DNA from: JAZMZS01 sp045580775
Lineage (GTDB): Bacteria > Bacillota > Clostridia > Oscillospirales > CAG-272
NCBI GenBank assembly: GCA_045580775.1
Contig: JAZNOK010000135.1
Location: 1 to 45,720 of the forward strand
Direction: 5' to 3'
Length of the DNA: 45,720 nt
Under the pieces are notes generated by a model. That model had not been told where the DNA came from. It did no database searches and worked only from the letters and a program-made list of their open reading frames with translations. This document shows, piece by piece, positions 22,782 through 31,594 of the stretch (position 1 is the stretch's first letter; every line of letters begins with the position of its first letter). Made by a program: the position numbers and the translations under genes.

Positions 22782-23609
22782 ATGGATACATTGAAAGAAT
22801 ATAAATCTAACGGAATTTACCTCAAACACGCTCTGACCTCCTCGCCTCTCGACTCTTCGTTTCCGATGCATATACATCACTCATACGAGATTTATTTGTT
22901 CATAAGAGGAAATGTAAAATACCTAGTCGAGGGTTCGAGCTATGATCTGTTGCCCGGGAGTGTACTTATCATACGCCCATCTGAATCCCACAAGCCAAAG
23001 ATCCTCGGCACTGTGCCTTACGAGCGTTACAACATCAACTTTAAAGAATCGAACATCCGCTCACTTGACCCTCAGCTGAAATTGCTTACCCCGTTTCTCA
23101 ATAGAGAACTTGGTCACAGCAATTTATTTACGCCATCGGAGCTCGAAGATATTCCTATCCAAAAGCTGTTTTATGACATGTGTTACTCACAAAAAGACAC
23201 TTACGGAAAACATCTGAAGATAATGACAAATCTGCTGTTTATTCTTGATGCTCTCCATCATGCTTATGACAGCCGAGGCAAAATACCACCGCTTCCACGC
23301 AGCCGAGAAGAGCAGATAGTCGCTTTTGTGAACGAACGCCTCAATACGGAATTATCCATTCCTAAGATCGCAGAGCAATTTTATCTCAGTCCTTCTCAAT
23401 TCAGCCGCATTTTCAAAAGTGCAACCGGAGCCTCCCCTTGGGAGTACATTACTATAAAGAGGCTATCTTACGCAAGAGATCTCATACGTTCCGGCAACAG
23501 CCCTTCGGAGGCATTTTCCAAATGCGGATACGGAGACTATTCAGCGTTTTACCGTGCATACATCAGACACTTCGGTATCAGTCCTATGGAAGAAAAAAAG
23601 CGGCAATAA
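22782..23609 (+). CDS. AraC-family transcription regulator
   Basis: A 275-residue regulator. An N-terminal cupin-like sensor is visible: MHIHHSYEIYLFIRGNVKYLVEGSSYDLLPGSVLIIRPSE, here quoted as its parts HIHHSYEIY and LLPGSVLIIRPSE. The C-terminal AraC double helix-turn-helix holds LSIPKIAEQFYLSPSQFSRI, FKSATGASPWEYI and the signature GYGDYSAFYRAYIRHFGISP. It is divergent from the sugar operon, which it likely activates in response to its substrate. ATG at 22782 is chosen because translation homology starts with MDTLKEYKSNGIYLKH; earlier in-frame ATGs precede the promoter. Confidence 0.9.
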   Translation: MDTLKEYKSNGIYLKHALTSSPLDSSFPMHIHHSYEIYLFIRGNVKYLVEGSSYDLLPGSVLIIRPSESHKPKILGTVPYERYNINFKESNIRSLDPQLKLLTPFLNRELGHSNLFTPSELEDIPIQKLFYDMCYSQKDTYGKHLKIMTNLLFILDALHHAYDSRGKIPPLPRSREEQIVAFVNERLNTELSIPKIAEQFYLSPSQFSRIFKSATGASPWEYITIKRLSYARDLIRSGNSPSEAFSKCGYGDYSAFYRAYIRHFGISPMEEKKRQ

Positions 23610-23725
23610 GGTGCACCCTTCTCTGCATAAATACCAGGCAAAATCCAAGTTGTACCGAACCATCCTCCCGCCTATGCTGAATATTTTTTACTTTATGAGA
23701 TACGGCGGTGATTTCCCATGCAACG

Positions 23726-23772
23726 AAAAAACAAGCTGTTTACGCCTACAGGGTGCAAACAGCTTGTTTTTT
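23726..23772. terminator. Bidirectional terminator between araC-type gene and antiporter
   Basis: A 16-base perfect stem (23726-23741 with 23757-23772), core CAAGCTGTTT, with A/T runs at both ends. The 116 bases between the regulator stop and this hairpin show no gene. Confidence 0.9.
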
Positions 23773-23782
23773 ATTATTGGAT

Positions 23783-25066
23783 TTAGTGAATTACAGTTCC
23801 CTGCTTTGCCAATTCTCTTGCACTCACTTTTTCTTCCGGCTTGATCTCCCCTGCCTTTGTCAAAGCAACCTTGGTAAGGAACGGTCCGACCAACTCATAT
23901 ACAAGCACGGAGAAAAGTGTAATATTAGCTACCATGGCTCCGTCAGCTCCCAAAGCGGATGCTTTTATTGCCATACCCAAGGCAACTCCCGCCTGAGGGA
24001 AAAGAGTGATTCCGAGATACTTAACAATACTCGGCTGGCATTTTACAGCTTTGGCACTTAAATATGCTCCGAAATATTTTCCGAGGCAACGTGAAAGAAT
24101 ATAAACCACACCTATGATCACGATAATGTAATCCGCAAATACCGAAAGCTCAAGTTCGGCACCGCTGATAACAAAAAACAAAATGAACAAAGGAGATGTC
24201 CATCTGTCAACTCTCGCCATAAGTTCTTCCGAAAAATCGCAGAAATTGCAAAATACCGTGCCGAGCATCATGCATACAAGAAGAGAAGAAAATGCCACAT
24301 GTACTCCGAGTATTTCAAACTCAATCATTGACAAAGCAACTGTCAAAAGAACAAAAGTCACAGACATCGACAGACGCTTTGATCTTGAATGAAAGAACTT
24401 CTCGAAAAACGTAAAAAGCATCCCCATCAAAAAGCCGAGAACCAACGAACCGACAACCTCGATCAATGGCTCGATAATAACAGAGATAATATCGACAGCA
24501 CCGGATATCAGAGCTTTCGCTATTCCGAAAGAAACAGCAAAAAGTACAAGACCAACAGCATCGTCGAGTGCAACTATAGGCAATAGAATATCCGTGACAG
24601 GTCCTTTTGCCTTATATTGCTTTACTACCATAAGAGTAGCGGCAGGGGCGGTTGCAGAAGCAACGGCACCCAGCACTATAGCTGCAGGAAGAGGGAATTT
24701 TTCCGGAATCACAAAATGCAGTCCAATAAGTGCACAATCGACAAGTATGGTGGTTATGACTGCCTGAAATATACCTATAACAGTAGCCTGCTTTCCGATT
24801 TGCTTTAGCTGGGCAAGTCTAAACTCGTTACCTATAGAAAAAGCAATAAAGCCAAGAGCCACATCGGGAATTATAGAGTATGTTTCAATATCCTCCATGC
24901 TTATAAATCCAAGTCCGGGAATATTGAAAGCCCCCAGCAAATACGGACCTATAATAATACCCGCAACCAAATAGGCGGTTACAGCAGGAAGTTTCACTAC
25001 CTTCGCAAGTCTCGAAAGCATAAGCCCCGCAAACAATGCAACAGACAGACTCATTAGTGCTTGCAT
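23783..25066 (-). CDS. Cation:proton antiporter (CPA2, KefB/NapA-like)
   Basis: Integral membrane protein of 427 residues with about 12 hydrophobic segments. Family marks are YLVAGIIIGPYLLG near residue 33, ASATAPAATLMVV, and the ion-binding pair in VALDDAVGLVLF (Asp-Asp, residues about 167-168). LFPQAGVALGMAI lies in the second inverted half. CPA2 antiporters exchange Na+ or K+ for H+ to hold pH and salt balance. There is no C-terminal TrkA-N regulatory domain. Transcribed alone; start follows AAGGAG. Confidence 0.9.
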   Translation of the reverse strand: MQALMSLSVALFAGLMLSRLAKVVKLPAVTAYLVAGIIIGPYLLGAFNIPGLGFISMEDIETYSIIPDVALGFIAFSIGNEFRLAQLKQIGKQATVIGIFQAVITTILVDCALIGLHFVIPEKFPLPAAIVLGAVASATAPAATLMVVKQYKAKGPVTDILLPIVALDDAVGLVLFAVSFGIAKALISGAVDIISVIIEPLIEVVGSLVLGFLMGMLFTFFEKFFHSRSKRLSMSVTFVLLTVALSMIEFEILGVHVAFSSLLVCMMLGTVFCNFCDFSEELMARVDRWTSPLFILFFVISGAELELSVFADYIIVIIGVVYILSRCLGKYFGAYLSAKAVKCQPSIVKYLGITLFPQAGVALGMAIKASALGADGAMVANITLFSVLVYELVGPFLTKVALTKAGEIKPEEKVSARELAKQGTVIH

Positions 25067-25106
25067 GATGATATCTCCTTAATAATACTCATTTTTTAAC
25101 CACATC

Positions 25107-25135
25107 ATTGTATTACTTTAGGGAGTTTTTGTCAA
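25107..25135 (-). promoter_or_regulatory. Promoter of the antiporter gene
   Basis: On the minus strand TTGACA (25135-25130) and TACAAT (25112-25107) are 17 bases apart, 40 bases before the start codon. Confidence 0.82.
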
Positions 25136-25196
25136 TGTAAAAAACAAATAAAAAAAGCAAAGCAGGAAAAGTGTTTATTGTAAATAAATGCACAAT

Positions 25197-25245
25197 AAAA
25201 AAACGTTTTGCGGTAACGTAATCCATATTCACGTTACCGCAAAAC
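25197..25245 (-). terminator. Terminator of the ABC exporter operon
   Basis: A perfect 15-base stem (25205-25219 with 25231-25245), core TTGCGGTAACGT, followed on the minus strand by seven T (25203-25197). Confidence 0.92.
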
Positions 25246-25253
25246 TGCCGAGC

Positions 25254-27086
25254 TTAGTTTGTGTACCATTTTGCCTGTGAATTATACAATTCGCTGTAAT
25301 AACCACCTCGTGAAAGCAATTGACTGTGAGTTCCGTCCTCGACTATTTCTCCGTCTTTGAACACAAGTATTCTGTCAACAATTCCTGTAATACCAAGTCG
25401 GTGAGAAACCATGACGGTCGTTCTTCCTCCGGTAATGGGTGCAAAGTTCTTATAAATCTCCGCCTCGGCTATAGGGTCGAGTGCCGCTGTAGGTTCATCG
25501 AGCACCATTATCCTCGCTCTGTTTCTCCACAGAGCCCGTGTGATCGCAAGTTTCTGCCACTGACCGCCTGACAGGTCATTGCCCTTGCGTGAAAAATCTC
25601 CTATCTCTTCATCCAGTCTGTTCTTTTGCTCAGCCACGCAAGAGTCAAATCCGCTGAGGCGACACAGCTCCATTATCACTGCATCTTCATCGTCTTCTTT
25701 TCGTGTCGGATCTGACACGGTTATATTATGTCTTAAAGTAGCATCATACCGTCCGAAATTCTGAAAAACTGCCGAAACACTGCGTCTGGCAGAAGTCAGA
25801 TTTTCTTTTATATCGTGTCCGCCCACACATACCCTGCCGCTATCAGGCTCGTACATTCCGCACAGCAGATTGACAAAGGTGGTTTTGCCGCTTCCGTTCT
25901 CACCTACTATTGCTACTGTTTCTCCGTCTTTGATACTGACATTGATATTCTTTAATACAGGAGAGTCACATCCGGGATAAGTAAAGCTGACATTTTCAAA
26001 AGATATATCCCCATTATCATAAGGTTGGGCTTTGTCATCGTTTTGCTCACATTCCATCTCGTCGAGCGAGAAAAAATCATTCATGTAAGAAATATCACTC
26101 AAAAACAGGCCTCCTTGGATGAGCAAATTCGTGCTTGCAGTCTGAAACTGCTTGGCAAGTGAAGTCATCAGGGTAAAAGTACCGAGCCCCAGCAGCGGAT
26201 CTTGATATATCATATACGCACTAAATACAAGAACGCCTACATATACAATATTTCTTATCAAGTCAGCAAATCCGTTATACAAAACATGCTTAAGAGACAT
26301 CTTGTTTTTCTTTTCAGTGTAGTCATCACATATCTCACGCCACTTCATCTTTAGATAATCGTAAATACGAAAATGGCAGATGTCATTATGTGGATTATGC
26401 CTTGTCAGTATCTGCATGTAATGAATGACAAGTGCACCTTCCATCATATATTTGACATTGTGTACGTATGTCTCGTCTCTCTGCTTGTACGATAGCACTG
26501 CCGCAGGAATACTCGTCAAAAGAAGTATCAAGGATATCCATACATTTACCCGGCACACCAGAATAAGCACACTTATGAACGTCACTAACAGCTGTAACCA
26601 AGAAAGAATGCTCTGTATGCTCGATGCAACGCGATTGCCGGCATACGAATTTATAAACTGTATCTTTTGTGCAAATTCTCCGTTATTCTCGATATGCTCG
26701 TACTTGACCCTGCAAGTATGGTCTACGATATGCCGTATCAAAAATCTGTTAGTCCTGATACTGTCACACGCTCGGGCGTATGAAGATAAAAAGTTAAAAA
26801 GTACCGAAACGATATGCAGTAACATCATCACAAAAAACAGTCCTAAAACATAGGTCATGCTGTATTCTCCACCGGTTGCCATAGTCTGGATCTCGTTTGT
26901 AAATATTTTCAACAGAGAAGATATTGCGGCAGGAATCAATGCAAAAGCAAAACCTGCCAATGCTATGGCGAAAGTATAGGGAGTTTTGGTCTTTAGACTG
27001 ATACCGACGGCTTTTTTGATCACAACGAGCATTTCTCCGAATGCAAGTTTGTTTACGGTTTTAGTTTTTTCTTTACTCTCAGCCAT
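25254..27086 (-). CDS. ABC exporter half-transporter, second subunit
   Basis: Membrane-fused ABC ATPase of 610 residues. Six membrane helices lie in residues 30-330. The ATPase domain has Walker A GENGSGKTT, Q-loop SAVFQNFGRYD, signature LSGGQWQKLAI, Walker B IMVLDEPTAALDP and the switch histidine SHRLG. All catalytic residues are present, including the glutamate after Walker B. It overlaps the upstream subunit by eight bases and is co-expressed with it, so the two probably form a heterodimeric exporter of a lipid, peptide or drug. Substrate unknown. The start follows GGAGGTG. Confidence 0.92.
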   Translation of the reverse strand: MAESKEKTKTVNKLAFGEMLVVIKKAVGISLKTKTPYTFAIALAGFAFALIPAAISSLLKIFTNEIQTMATGGEYSMTYVLGLFFVMMLLHIVSVLFNFLSSYARACDSIRTNRFLIRHIVDHTCRVKYEHIENNGEFAQKIQFINSYAGNRVASSIQSILSWLQLLVTFISVLILVCRVNVWISLILLLTSIPAAVLSYKQRDETYVHNVKYMMEGALVIHYMQILTRHNPHNDICHFRIYDYLKMKWREICDDYTEKKNKMSLKHVLYNGFADLIRNIVYVGVLVFSAYMIYQDPLLGLGTFTLMTSLAKQFQTASTNLLIQGGLFLSDISYMNDFFSLDEMECEQNDDKAQPYDNGDISFENVSFTYPGCDSPVLKNINVSIKDGETVAIVGENGSGKTTFVNLLCGMYEPDSGRVCVGGHDIKENLTSARRSVSAVFQNFGRYDATLRHNITVSDPTRKEDDEDAVIMELCRLSGFDSCVAEQKNRLDEEIGDFSRKGNDLSGGQWQKLAITRALWRNRARIMVLDEPTAALDPIAEAEIYKNFAPITGGRTTVMVSHRLGITGIVDRILVFKDGEIVEDGTHSQLLSRGGYYSELYNSQAKWYTN

Positions 27087-28902
27087 TACTATTCACCTCC
27101 TCACTGTCATACCACTTCGCCTGTTCATTAAAAAACGAAGCATACACGCCTTTTTTTGCCATGAGCTCAGCATGGGTTCCGTCCTCAACCAGCTCACCGC
27201 CGTCTAAAACAAGTATTCTGTCAGCAAGTCTGGCAAAACCTACCCTATGTGATATCAACACAGAAGTACGGTCGCCAAGCCTGTTCTTGATCTCTGTAAA
27301 TTGCTCCATCTCTGCTATCGGGTCCAGTGCAGCTGCAGGCTCGTCAAATATCATAATAGGAGCTCTTGACATATGAGTACGAGAAACGCACACTCTCTGT
27401 TTTTCTCCGCCGGACAAGTTCACTCCGTCCGGACGGATATCCCTTCTAAGCCAGGTATCAAGACCCTTTGGAAGTTTTTTGATGATCTTCTCTGCTCCTC
27501 CTGCCTTTGCAGCTTCAAGAATCTTTTTTTCATTGTTGATCTCTTCAACGCAACCGTATCCAATGTTATCCGAAAGAGACGAATGAAATATAAAGCATTG
27601 CTGAAAGAATACACCTATCTGCTTTTTAATGTCGTCATATCTGTAGTCGGATATCGGATGTCCGTAAAACAGCACCTCGCCGCTCTGAGGTCTGTAGCTG
27701 TCCAGCATAAGAGAAGTCAGCGTTGTCTTTCCACTGCCGTTGTACCCCACCAGTGCAACATTCTCTCCCTTCTTTATCTTGAAGCTGACATTCTTCAGAA
27801 CCGGCTTCTCCGGGTCATAACCGAACGTTACGTTTTTAAACTCAAACACGGTATCAGAGCTGCAATCAAGCTCGATAGGATGCTCGTTGTCTCTCCTTTC
27901 CGGTGCACTAAAAAGCAGCTTACGCTGTCTTCCGAGTTCAAACAATGCCCAAGCTATTTCACCGAGAGCATCGTTTATTCCGGAAATTGCACCTGAAAGT
28001 GAAGTTGACAAAGAATAAACCATCAAGAACACATCCGCCCTCATTTCTCCTGCGGCTACGGAAAACAAGGATACAAGTATCAATGCCGACATTGCAACGT
28101 AAAACAACAAGCCGCTGACAAGAGGCTGAAGTCCCCTTTCTTTCTTCCTTTTTCTATCAAATTCTTCGATTGTTTGATATGCTTTGCTCCATTGTCTGAG
28201 AATATCATCTCTGGACTCGTATATCCTCACTTCTTTCGCAAGTCCGGGGTTTCTCGGCATTGTTTGGTAATATCTCGCTCTGTGCAGGGCTCTGTCATAT
28301 ATTTCATATTTGTCCTGCATTTTAGACTGAGCATAAAAATTATATATTACCGACAGCAATATGTACACAAGAGATATAGAAAATATAACCCAAGATACGG
28401 ATGCCGCAACAGTCAGCAGAGATACAACAGATACCAACCTACCCGTAACATACACTGTGCCTGTCATAAAGCTGTTTAATGTAGAGTACTTCATTGATGT
28501 AGACTGCATCTCGTCACGTACAGCTTTATCCAAAAGATATTCACGAGATATTTTGTACCTCTTTTCCATGAACTGCTCACCCATACCGTAATAATAGGTG
28601 TCGTACATCATCATGTAGATAAGATCACTGTTGATCCTCGATGAAAGTCCGTTGACAGCAATAAAGAGTCCGAGCAGCATAATACTGCCCAGAACATCCG
28701 AAAATTCTCCTACACCTGTTGCCAAATGATCGGACAGAATAGAAATTACATTTCTGTTCAGATACAGCACAACAGCAGGTAAAACAGATATTACGACGCT
28801 GACTGCAGTCCACAGAAGAAATACTTTTTTGTTGATCTTCCATGCAAGCTTAAGTGCGAACAGGGCTGACTGCAATTTGTCACTTTTGTTTTTTTCTTTC
28901 AT
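27079..28902 (-). CDS. ABC exporter half-transporter, first subunit
   Basis: Partner of the downstream exporter subunit, 607 residues. It has an N-terminal membrane domain with six helices (residues about 20-320) and an ATPase domain with Walker A GYNGSGKTT, FFQQCFIFHSSLSDNIGYG at the Q-loop region, signature LSGGEKQRVCV, Walker B IMIFDEPAAALDP and SHRVG. Both subunits have intact catalytic glutamates, so neither ATP site looks degenerate as in many heterodimers. The start at 28902 is chosen because AAGGAGG lies four bases ahead; a longer frame to 28962 passes through the leader hairpin. Confidence 0.9.
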   Translation of the reverse strand: MKEKNKSDKLQSALFALKLAWKINKKVFLLWTAVSVVISVLPAVVLYLNRNVISILSDHLATGVGEFSDVLGSIMLLGLFIAVNGLSSRINSDLIYMMMYDTYYYGMGEQFMEKRYKISREYLLDKAVRDEMQSTSMKYSTLNSFMTGTVYVTGRLVSVVSLLTVAASVSWVIFSISLVYILLSVIYNFYAQSKMQDKYEIYDRALHRARYYQTMPRNPGLAKEVRIYESRDDILRQWSKAYQTIEEFDRKRKKERGLQPLVSGLLFYVAMSALILVSLFSVAAGEMRADVFLMVYSLSTSLSGAISGINDALGEIAWALFELGRQRKLLFSAPERRDNEHPIELDCSSDTVFEFKNVTFGYDPEKPVLKNVSFKIKKGENVALVGYNGSGKTTLTSLMLDSYRPQSGEVLFYGHPISDYRYDDIKKQIGVFFQQCFIFHSSLSDNIGYGCVEEINNEKKILEAAKAGGAEKIIKKLPKGLDTWLRRDIRPDGVNLSGGEKQRVCVSRTHMSRAPIMIFDEPAAALDPIAEMEQFTEIKNRLGDRTSVLISHRVGFARLADRILVLDGGELVEDGTHAELMAKKGVYASFFNEQAKWYDSEEVNSNG

Positions 28903-28929
28903 TTTGCCTCCTTTTTCACAAGTAAATCG

Positions 28930-28957
28930 CGTCTCTGAGTCAACGGAACAAGAGACG
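28930..28957 (-). other. Hairpin in the ABC exporter mRNA leader
   Basis: CGTCTCT (28930-28936) pairs with AGAGACG (28951-28957) in the transcribed leader, 28 bases before the start codon and next to the ribosome site. The leader runs about 115 bases from the predicted start site. It could be a control element, but no T run follows the stem. Confidence 0.45.
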
Positions 28958-29022
28958 TGCATGCTATTATCAAGCGATCGGGTGCCGTACTACTTTACAT
29001 AAGAACTGAGAAACGTAGGAAT

Positions 29023-29050
29023 ATTATATCATCCGCTTTTTTGTTGTCAA
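29023..29050 (-). promoter_or_regulatory. Promoter of the ABC exporter operon
   Basis: On the minus strand TTGACA (29050-29045) and TATAAT (29028-29023), both full consensus, are 16 bases apart. Confidence 0.85.
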
Positions 29051-29090
29051 TACAAATATCTGATAATTCGAGCTCATTCAACCAATCGGT

Positions 29091-29138
29091 GAAAAAGACC
29101 GTATGCAATTCCACGTCCGGTTGGAACAGCATACGGTC
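29091..29138 (-). terminator. Terminator of the aminotransferase gene
   Basis: A 10-base outer stem GACCGTATGC (29097-29106) with 29129-29138 and an inner TTCCA/TGGAA stem, followed on the minus strand by TTTTT. Confidence 0.88.
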
Positions 29139-29146
29139 ACAAAAGA

Positions 29147-30424
29147 TTATTTGGTTGATAAAAGCTTCTCTGCACAAGCGAGCTTGACTGTGCAAACAAG
29201 GATCTTCATTGCAAGCTCCAATTCCTCAAGTGTCGGGTATGTCGGAGCAAGTCTGAGATTCGAATCCCGAGGATCCTTTCCGTAAGGATAGGTAGCTCCC
29301 ACACTGGTTAGAGTAACACCCGCTTCCTTCATATAATTGAATATAGCAGTCGCAGTTCCCTCCATCGTGTCAAGCGAAATGAAGTATCCGCCGTTAGGTT
29401 CATGCCACTGTGCTATACCAAGGCCGCCGAGCCCCTCGGAAAGTGCCTTCTCTGCTACCTCAAAATGAGGTCTGACGATCTCTGCCTGCTTTTTCATCAT
29501 ATCAAACAGACCTCTCGCATCACGAAGGAACTTCACGTGTCTTATCTGATTGAGCTTGTCATGTCCTATCGTCTGAGCACCCATGTGTGCTACTATCTCA
29601 TCATAGACCGGCTTTGAAGCACATACAAGAGATACACCGGCACCGGGGAAAGTAACCTTCGAGGTTGACGTAAAATACAGAAATCTGTCCTGAGTACCAT
29701 ACTTCTCCGCTATCATAAACACATCGGCAAGAGTATCAGGTGTATCATTAATATCATGGATGGCGTATGCGTTATCCCACACAACGGTAAAATCTGCGGC
29801 CGCTGTATGCATCTTGCACATACGTTCGACCACTTCATCAGAGAAAGTAATTCCGGTGGGATTAGAATACTTCGGAACACATATAAGTCCCTTTACACTC
29901 GCGTCCGAGCTTGCGATGCGTTCAACCTCATCCATATCAGGGCCGTCAGAATTGATATCAACATTGATCATCTCAATACCGAATGTCTCAAGAATTCTGA
30001 AATGCCTGTCATATCCCGGAACAGGGCAAATGAACTTTATCTTCTCATACTTCGACCAAGGTTTTGCACCTAATTTACCAAATATAAAGTAACGAGCTAT
30101 CGCATCATACATCAGATTGAGGCTGGAGTTACCGCCGATTATCATATTATCTGGACAAAGTCCGAGAGCATCGGCAAAAATACGCTTGATCTCGGGAATA
30201 CCTGTAACAATACCGTAATTACGGTAGTCACCGCCCTCACCTATATAGTCAGAACATGTCAAAGGATCTGTAAGCATGCCGTTTGAAAGATCAAGCTGTG
30301 CAGAGCACGGCTTTCCTCTCGAGAGATCAAGCTTTAAACCTTGTTGCTTGTATGACTGATATTCTTTTTTTAGATTCTCATACTCAGCCTTCAGTTCCAA
30401 GGCTGACATTTGTGAATATTCCAT
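29147..30424 (-). CDS. Aspartate aminotransferase, type Ic (PLP class I)
   Basis: PLP enzyme of 425 residues that probably moves the amino group between aspartate/glutamate and 2-oxo acids. It belongs to the longer Ic type (Asp_aminotransf domain) rather than AspC. Marks are LDLSRGKP near residue 32, GNSSLNLMYDAI, CPVPGYDRHF, PKYSNPTG, VWDNAYAIHD and the PLP lysine in STSKVTFPGAG. LRLAPTYP near the C-terminus holds the substrate-carboxylate arginine. It stands alone between its terminator and a long AT-rich upstream region. GGGAG precedes the start. Confidence 0.92.
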   Translation of the reverse strand: MEYSQMSALELKAEYENLKKEYQSYKQQGLKLDLSRGKPCSAQLDLSNGMLTDPLTCSDYIGEGGDYRNYGIVTGIPEIKRIFADALGLCPDNMIIGGNSSLNLMYDAIARYFIFGKLGAKPWSKYEKIKFICPVPGYDRHFRILETFGIEMINVDINSDGPDMDEVERIASSDASVKGLICVPKYSNPTGITFSDEVVERMCKMHTAAADFTVVWDNAYAIHDINDTPDTLADVFMIAEKYGTQDRFLYFTSTSKVTFPGAGVSLVCASKPVYDEIVAHMGAQTIGHDKLNQIRHVKFLRDARGLFDMMKKQAEIVRPHFEVAEKALSEGLGGLGIAQWHEPNGGYFISLDTMEGTATAIFNYMKEAGVTLTSVGATYPYGKDPRDSNLRLAPTYPTLEELELAMKILVCTVKLACAEKLLSTK

Positions 30425-30698
30425 TAGAGTATCTCCCTGAAAAACTTTGATATTCCTACTGTAAATATATGCTGAAAATAGGATATAGCAAATTAACCAA
30501 AAAAATGCAATTTATACCTTTTGTTTTTGTTTGTGCATTTTATTTTTACAGTTTCGCTATCAAAAATTGCAATTCTTATCCTATTATACACCAAAATTTG
30601 CAAAAATCAATAGCGAAAATGAATTTTTCGACGCAATTTTATGCAAAAAGTGTTTTTTCTTAAAAGAAATAAAAAATAAAAGTTTTTTTAAAAAAATG
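30425..30698. other. AT-rich intergenic region, no gene seen
   Basis: About 270 bases upstream of the aminotransferase, very rich in A and T. The short frames on the plus strand show no ribosome site or family likeness. A possible minus-strand promoter for the aminotransferase is TTGATT with TATAAT at 30590-30595. TAGGATA occurs near 30479 and its complement TATCCTA near 30587, a loose inverted repeat of unknown meaning. Confidence 0.5.
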
Positions 30699-30727
30699 TT
30701 GACAAATCAAAAGTCACATGCTATAAT
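30699..30727 (+). promoter_or_regulatory. Consensus promoter of the tRNA operon
   Basis: TTGACA (30699-30704) and TATAAT (30722-30727) are 17 bases apart, a perfect sigma-A promoter, about 33 bases ahead of the first tRNA. Confidence 0.92.
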
Positions 30728-30760
30728 AATCAAGCGTTGCAAAAGCGACGTCCAAAATGT

Positions 30761-30837
30761 GGCTGAATAGCTCAGTTGGCTAGAGCAAACGGTTCATACC
30801 CGTTAGGTCGTGGGTTCGAGTCCAACTTCAGCCACCA
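30761..30837 (+). tRNA. tRNA-Met (anticodon CAT), elongator type
   Basis: A 77-base cloverleaf with encoded CCA. The acceptor stem is GGCTGAA/TTCAGCC, the D arm GCTC...GAGC, and the anticodon arm AACGG-TTCATAC-CCGTT. The T loop is TTCGAGT. The first base pairs with its partner and the anticodon stem lacks three G-C pairs, so it is not the initiator. A CAT anticodon could also be tRNA-Ile2. The T stem reads GTGGG against CCAAC, leaving one G-A mismatch. Confidence 0.92.
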
Positions 30838-30839
30838 AC

Positions 30840-30914
30840 GGCCCGTTGGTCAAGCGGCTAAGACACGGCCCTTTCACGGCTGTAACATGGGTTCGATTCC
30901 CGTACGGGTCACCA
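30840..30914 (+). tRNA. tRNA-Glu (anticodon TTC)
   Basis: A 75-base cloverleaf with encoded CCA. The acceptor stem is GGCCCGT/ACGGGTC with one G-T pair, and the anticodon arm is CGGCC-CTTTCAC-GGCTG. The T arm is ATGGG-TTCGATT-CCCGT. It follows the Met tRNA by two bases, so the two are cut from one transcript. Confidence 0.95.
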
Positions 30915-30918
30915 ACGG

Positions 30919-30954
30919 AAAAAAACAGACTTCGATTTCGAGGTCTGTTTTTTT
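30919..30954 (+). terminator. Terminator of the tRNA operon
   Basis: Hairpin of AACAGAC-T-TCGA against TCGA-G-GTCTGTT with a two-base loop, flanked by A and T runs, just after the CCA of tRNA-Glu. Confidence 0.9.
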
Positions 30955-31062
30955 GTTGGTTCGGATATTACACAATTAGTTTTTGACGTTTCGCTCTTAC
31001 TGTAAATAAACAGAAATGGATAAGTGACAGAGCTATGAAAGTGCAAAAACGATTTTTCATTC

Positions 31063-31392
31063 TCATCTATAAAGCATACAAAGAATCAGATGATCGGACA
31101 GGCAAAACATTGCCGCCAAAATCATAGTTATGTACAATACAAAAAAGAGTTTGTTTGATATCATCCTTTTAGATATTACACAAAATAACGCCCAAATAAC
31201 AGCCGTAGATGCCGTCATGAAAACGCGAGTGAGGTCATTTGCATCAAATATACTTTCGCTGTGATGCGGCAGACCAAAAACATTCATAAATAACGATTGG
31301 ATCTTCATGTACATTGTCGATACCGCAAGCATGATAGGAATTGGCATAAACAACAATAATACACGCTTTATGACATATTTACATTTCATCAT
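31063..31392 (-). CDS. Small hypothetical membrane protein
   Basis: A 109-residue protein with three likely membrane helices (IKRVLLLFMPIPIMLAVSTM, VFMTASTAVIWALFCVIS and KLFFVLYITMILAAMFCL). A short polar loop (HHSESIFDANDLTR) lies between the first two. I do not recognise the family. The start MMKCK at 31392 follows AAAGGA by six bases. It is divergent from the helicase gene and faces the tRNA operon. No promoter is clear. Confidence 0.6.
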   Translation of the reverse strand: MMKCKYVIKRVLLLFMPIPIMLAVSTMYMKIQSLFMNVFGLPHHSESIFDANDLTRVFMTASTAVIWALFCVISKRMISNKLFFVLYITMILAAMFCLSDHLILCMLYR

Positions 31393-31536
31393 ACCACATC
31401 CTTTCAATAAACATATCGTTTTTTCATCTGAAAGGTTACAGGATGAGACACATCAGTTTTGATCTGACCTTATCTATTTGACATGTTAATACTTTGTTTG
31501 TTACTGCTGATATGAGGGATGTTTTTTTATTTATTA

Positions 31537-31565
31537 TTGCATGAAAGCAATTATTCTGATATAAT
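31537..31565 (+). promoter_or_regulatory. Promoter of the helicase gene
   Basis: TTGCAT (31537-31542) and TATAAT (31560-31565) are 17 bases apart; the start codon at 31595 follows AAGGAGG. Confidence 0.75.
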
Positions 31566-31594
31566 GAATAATATCATGGGAAGGAGGTGCTATC

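Noticed and set aside
30761..30914. Integration site or genomic island at the tRNA pair
   Set aside because: No integrase, no repeated tRNA end and no change in gene character on either side.
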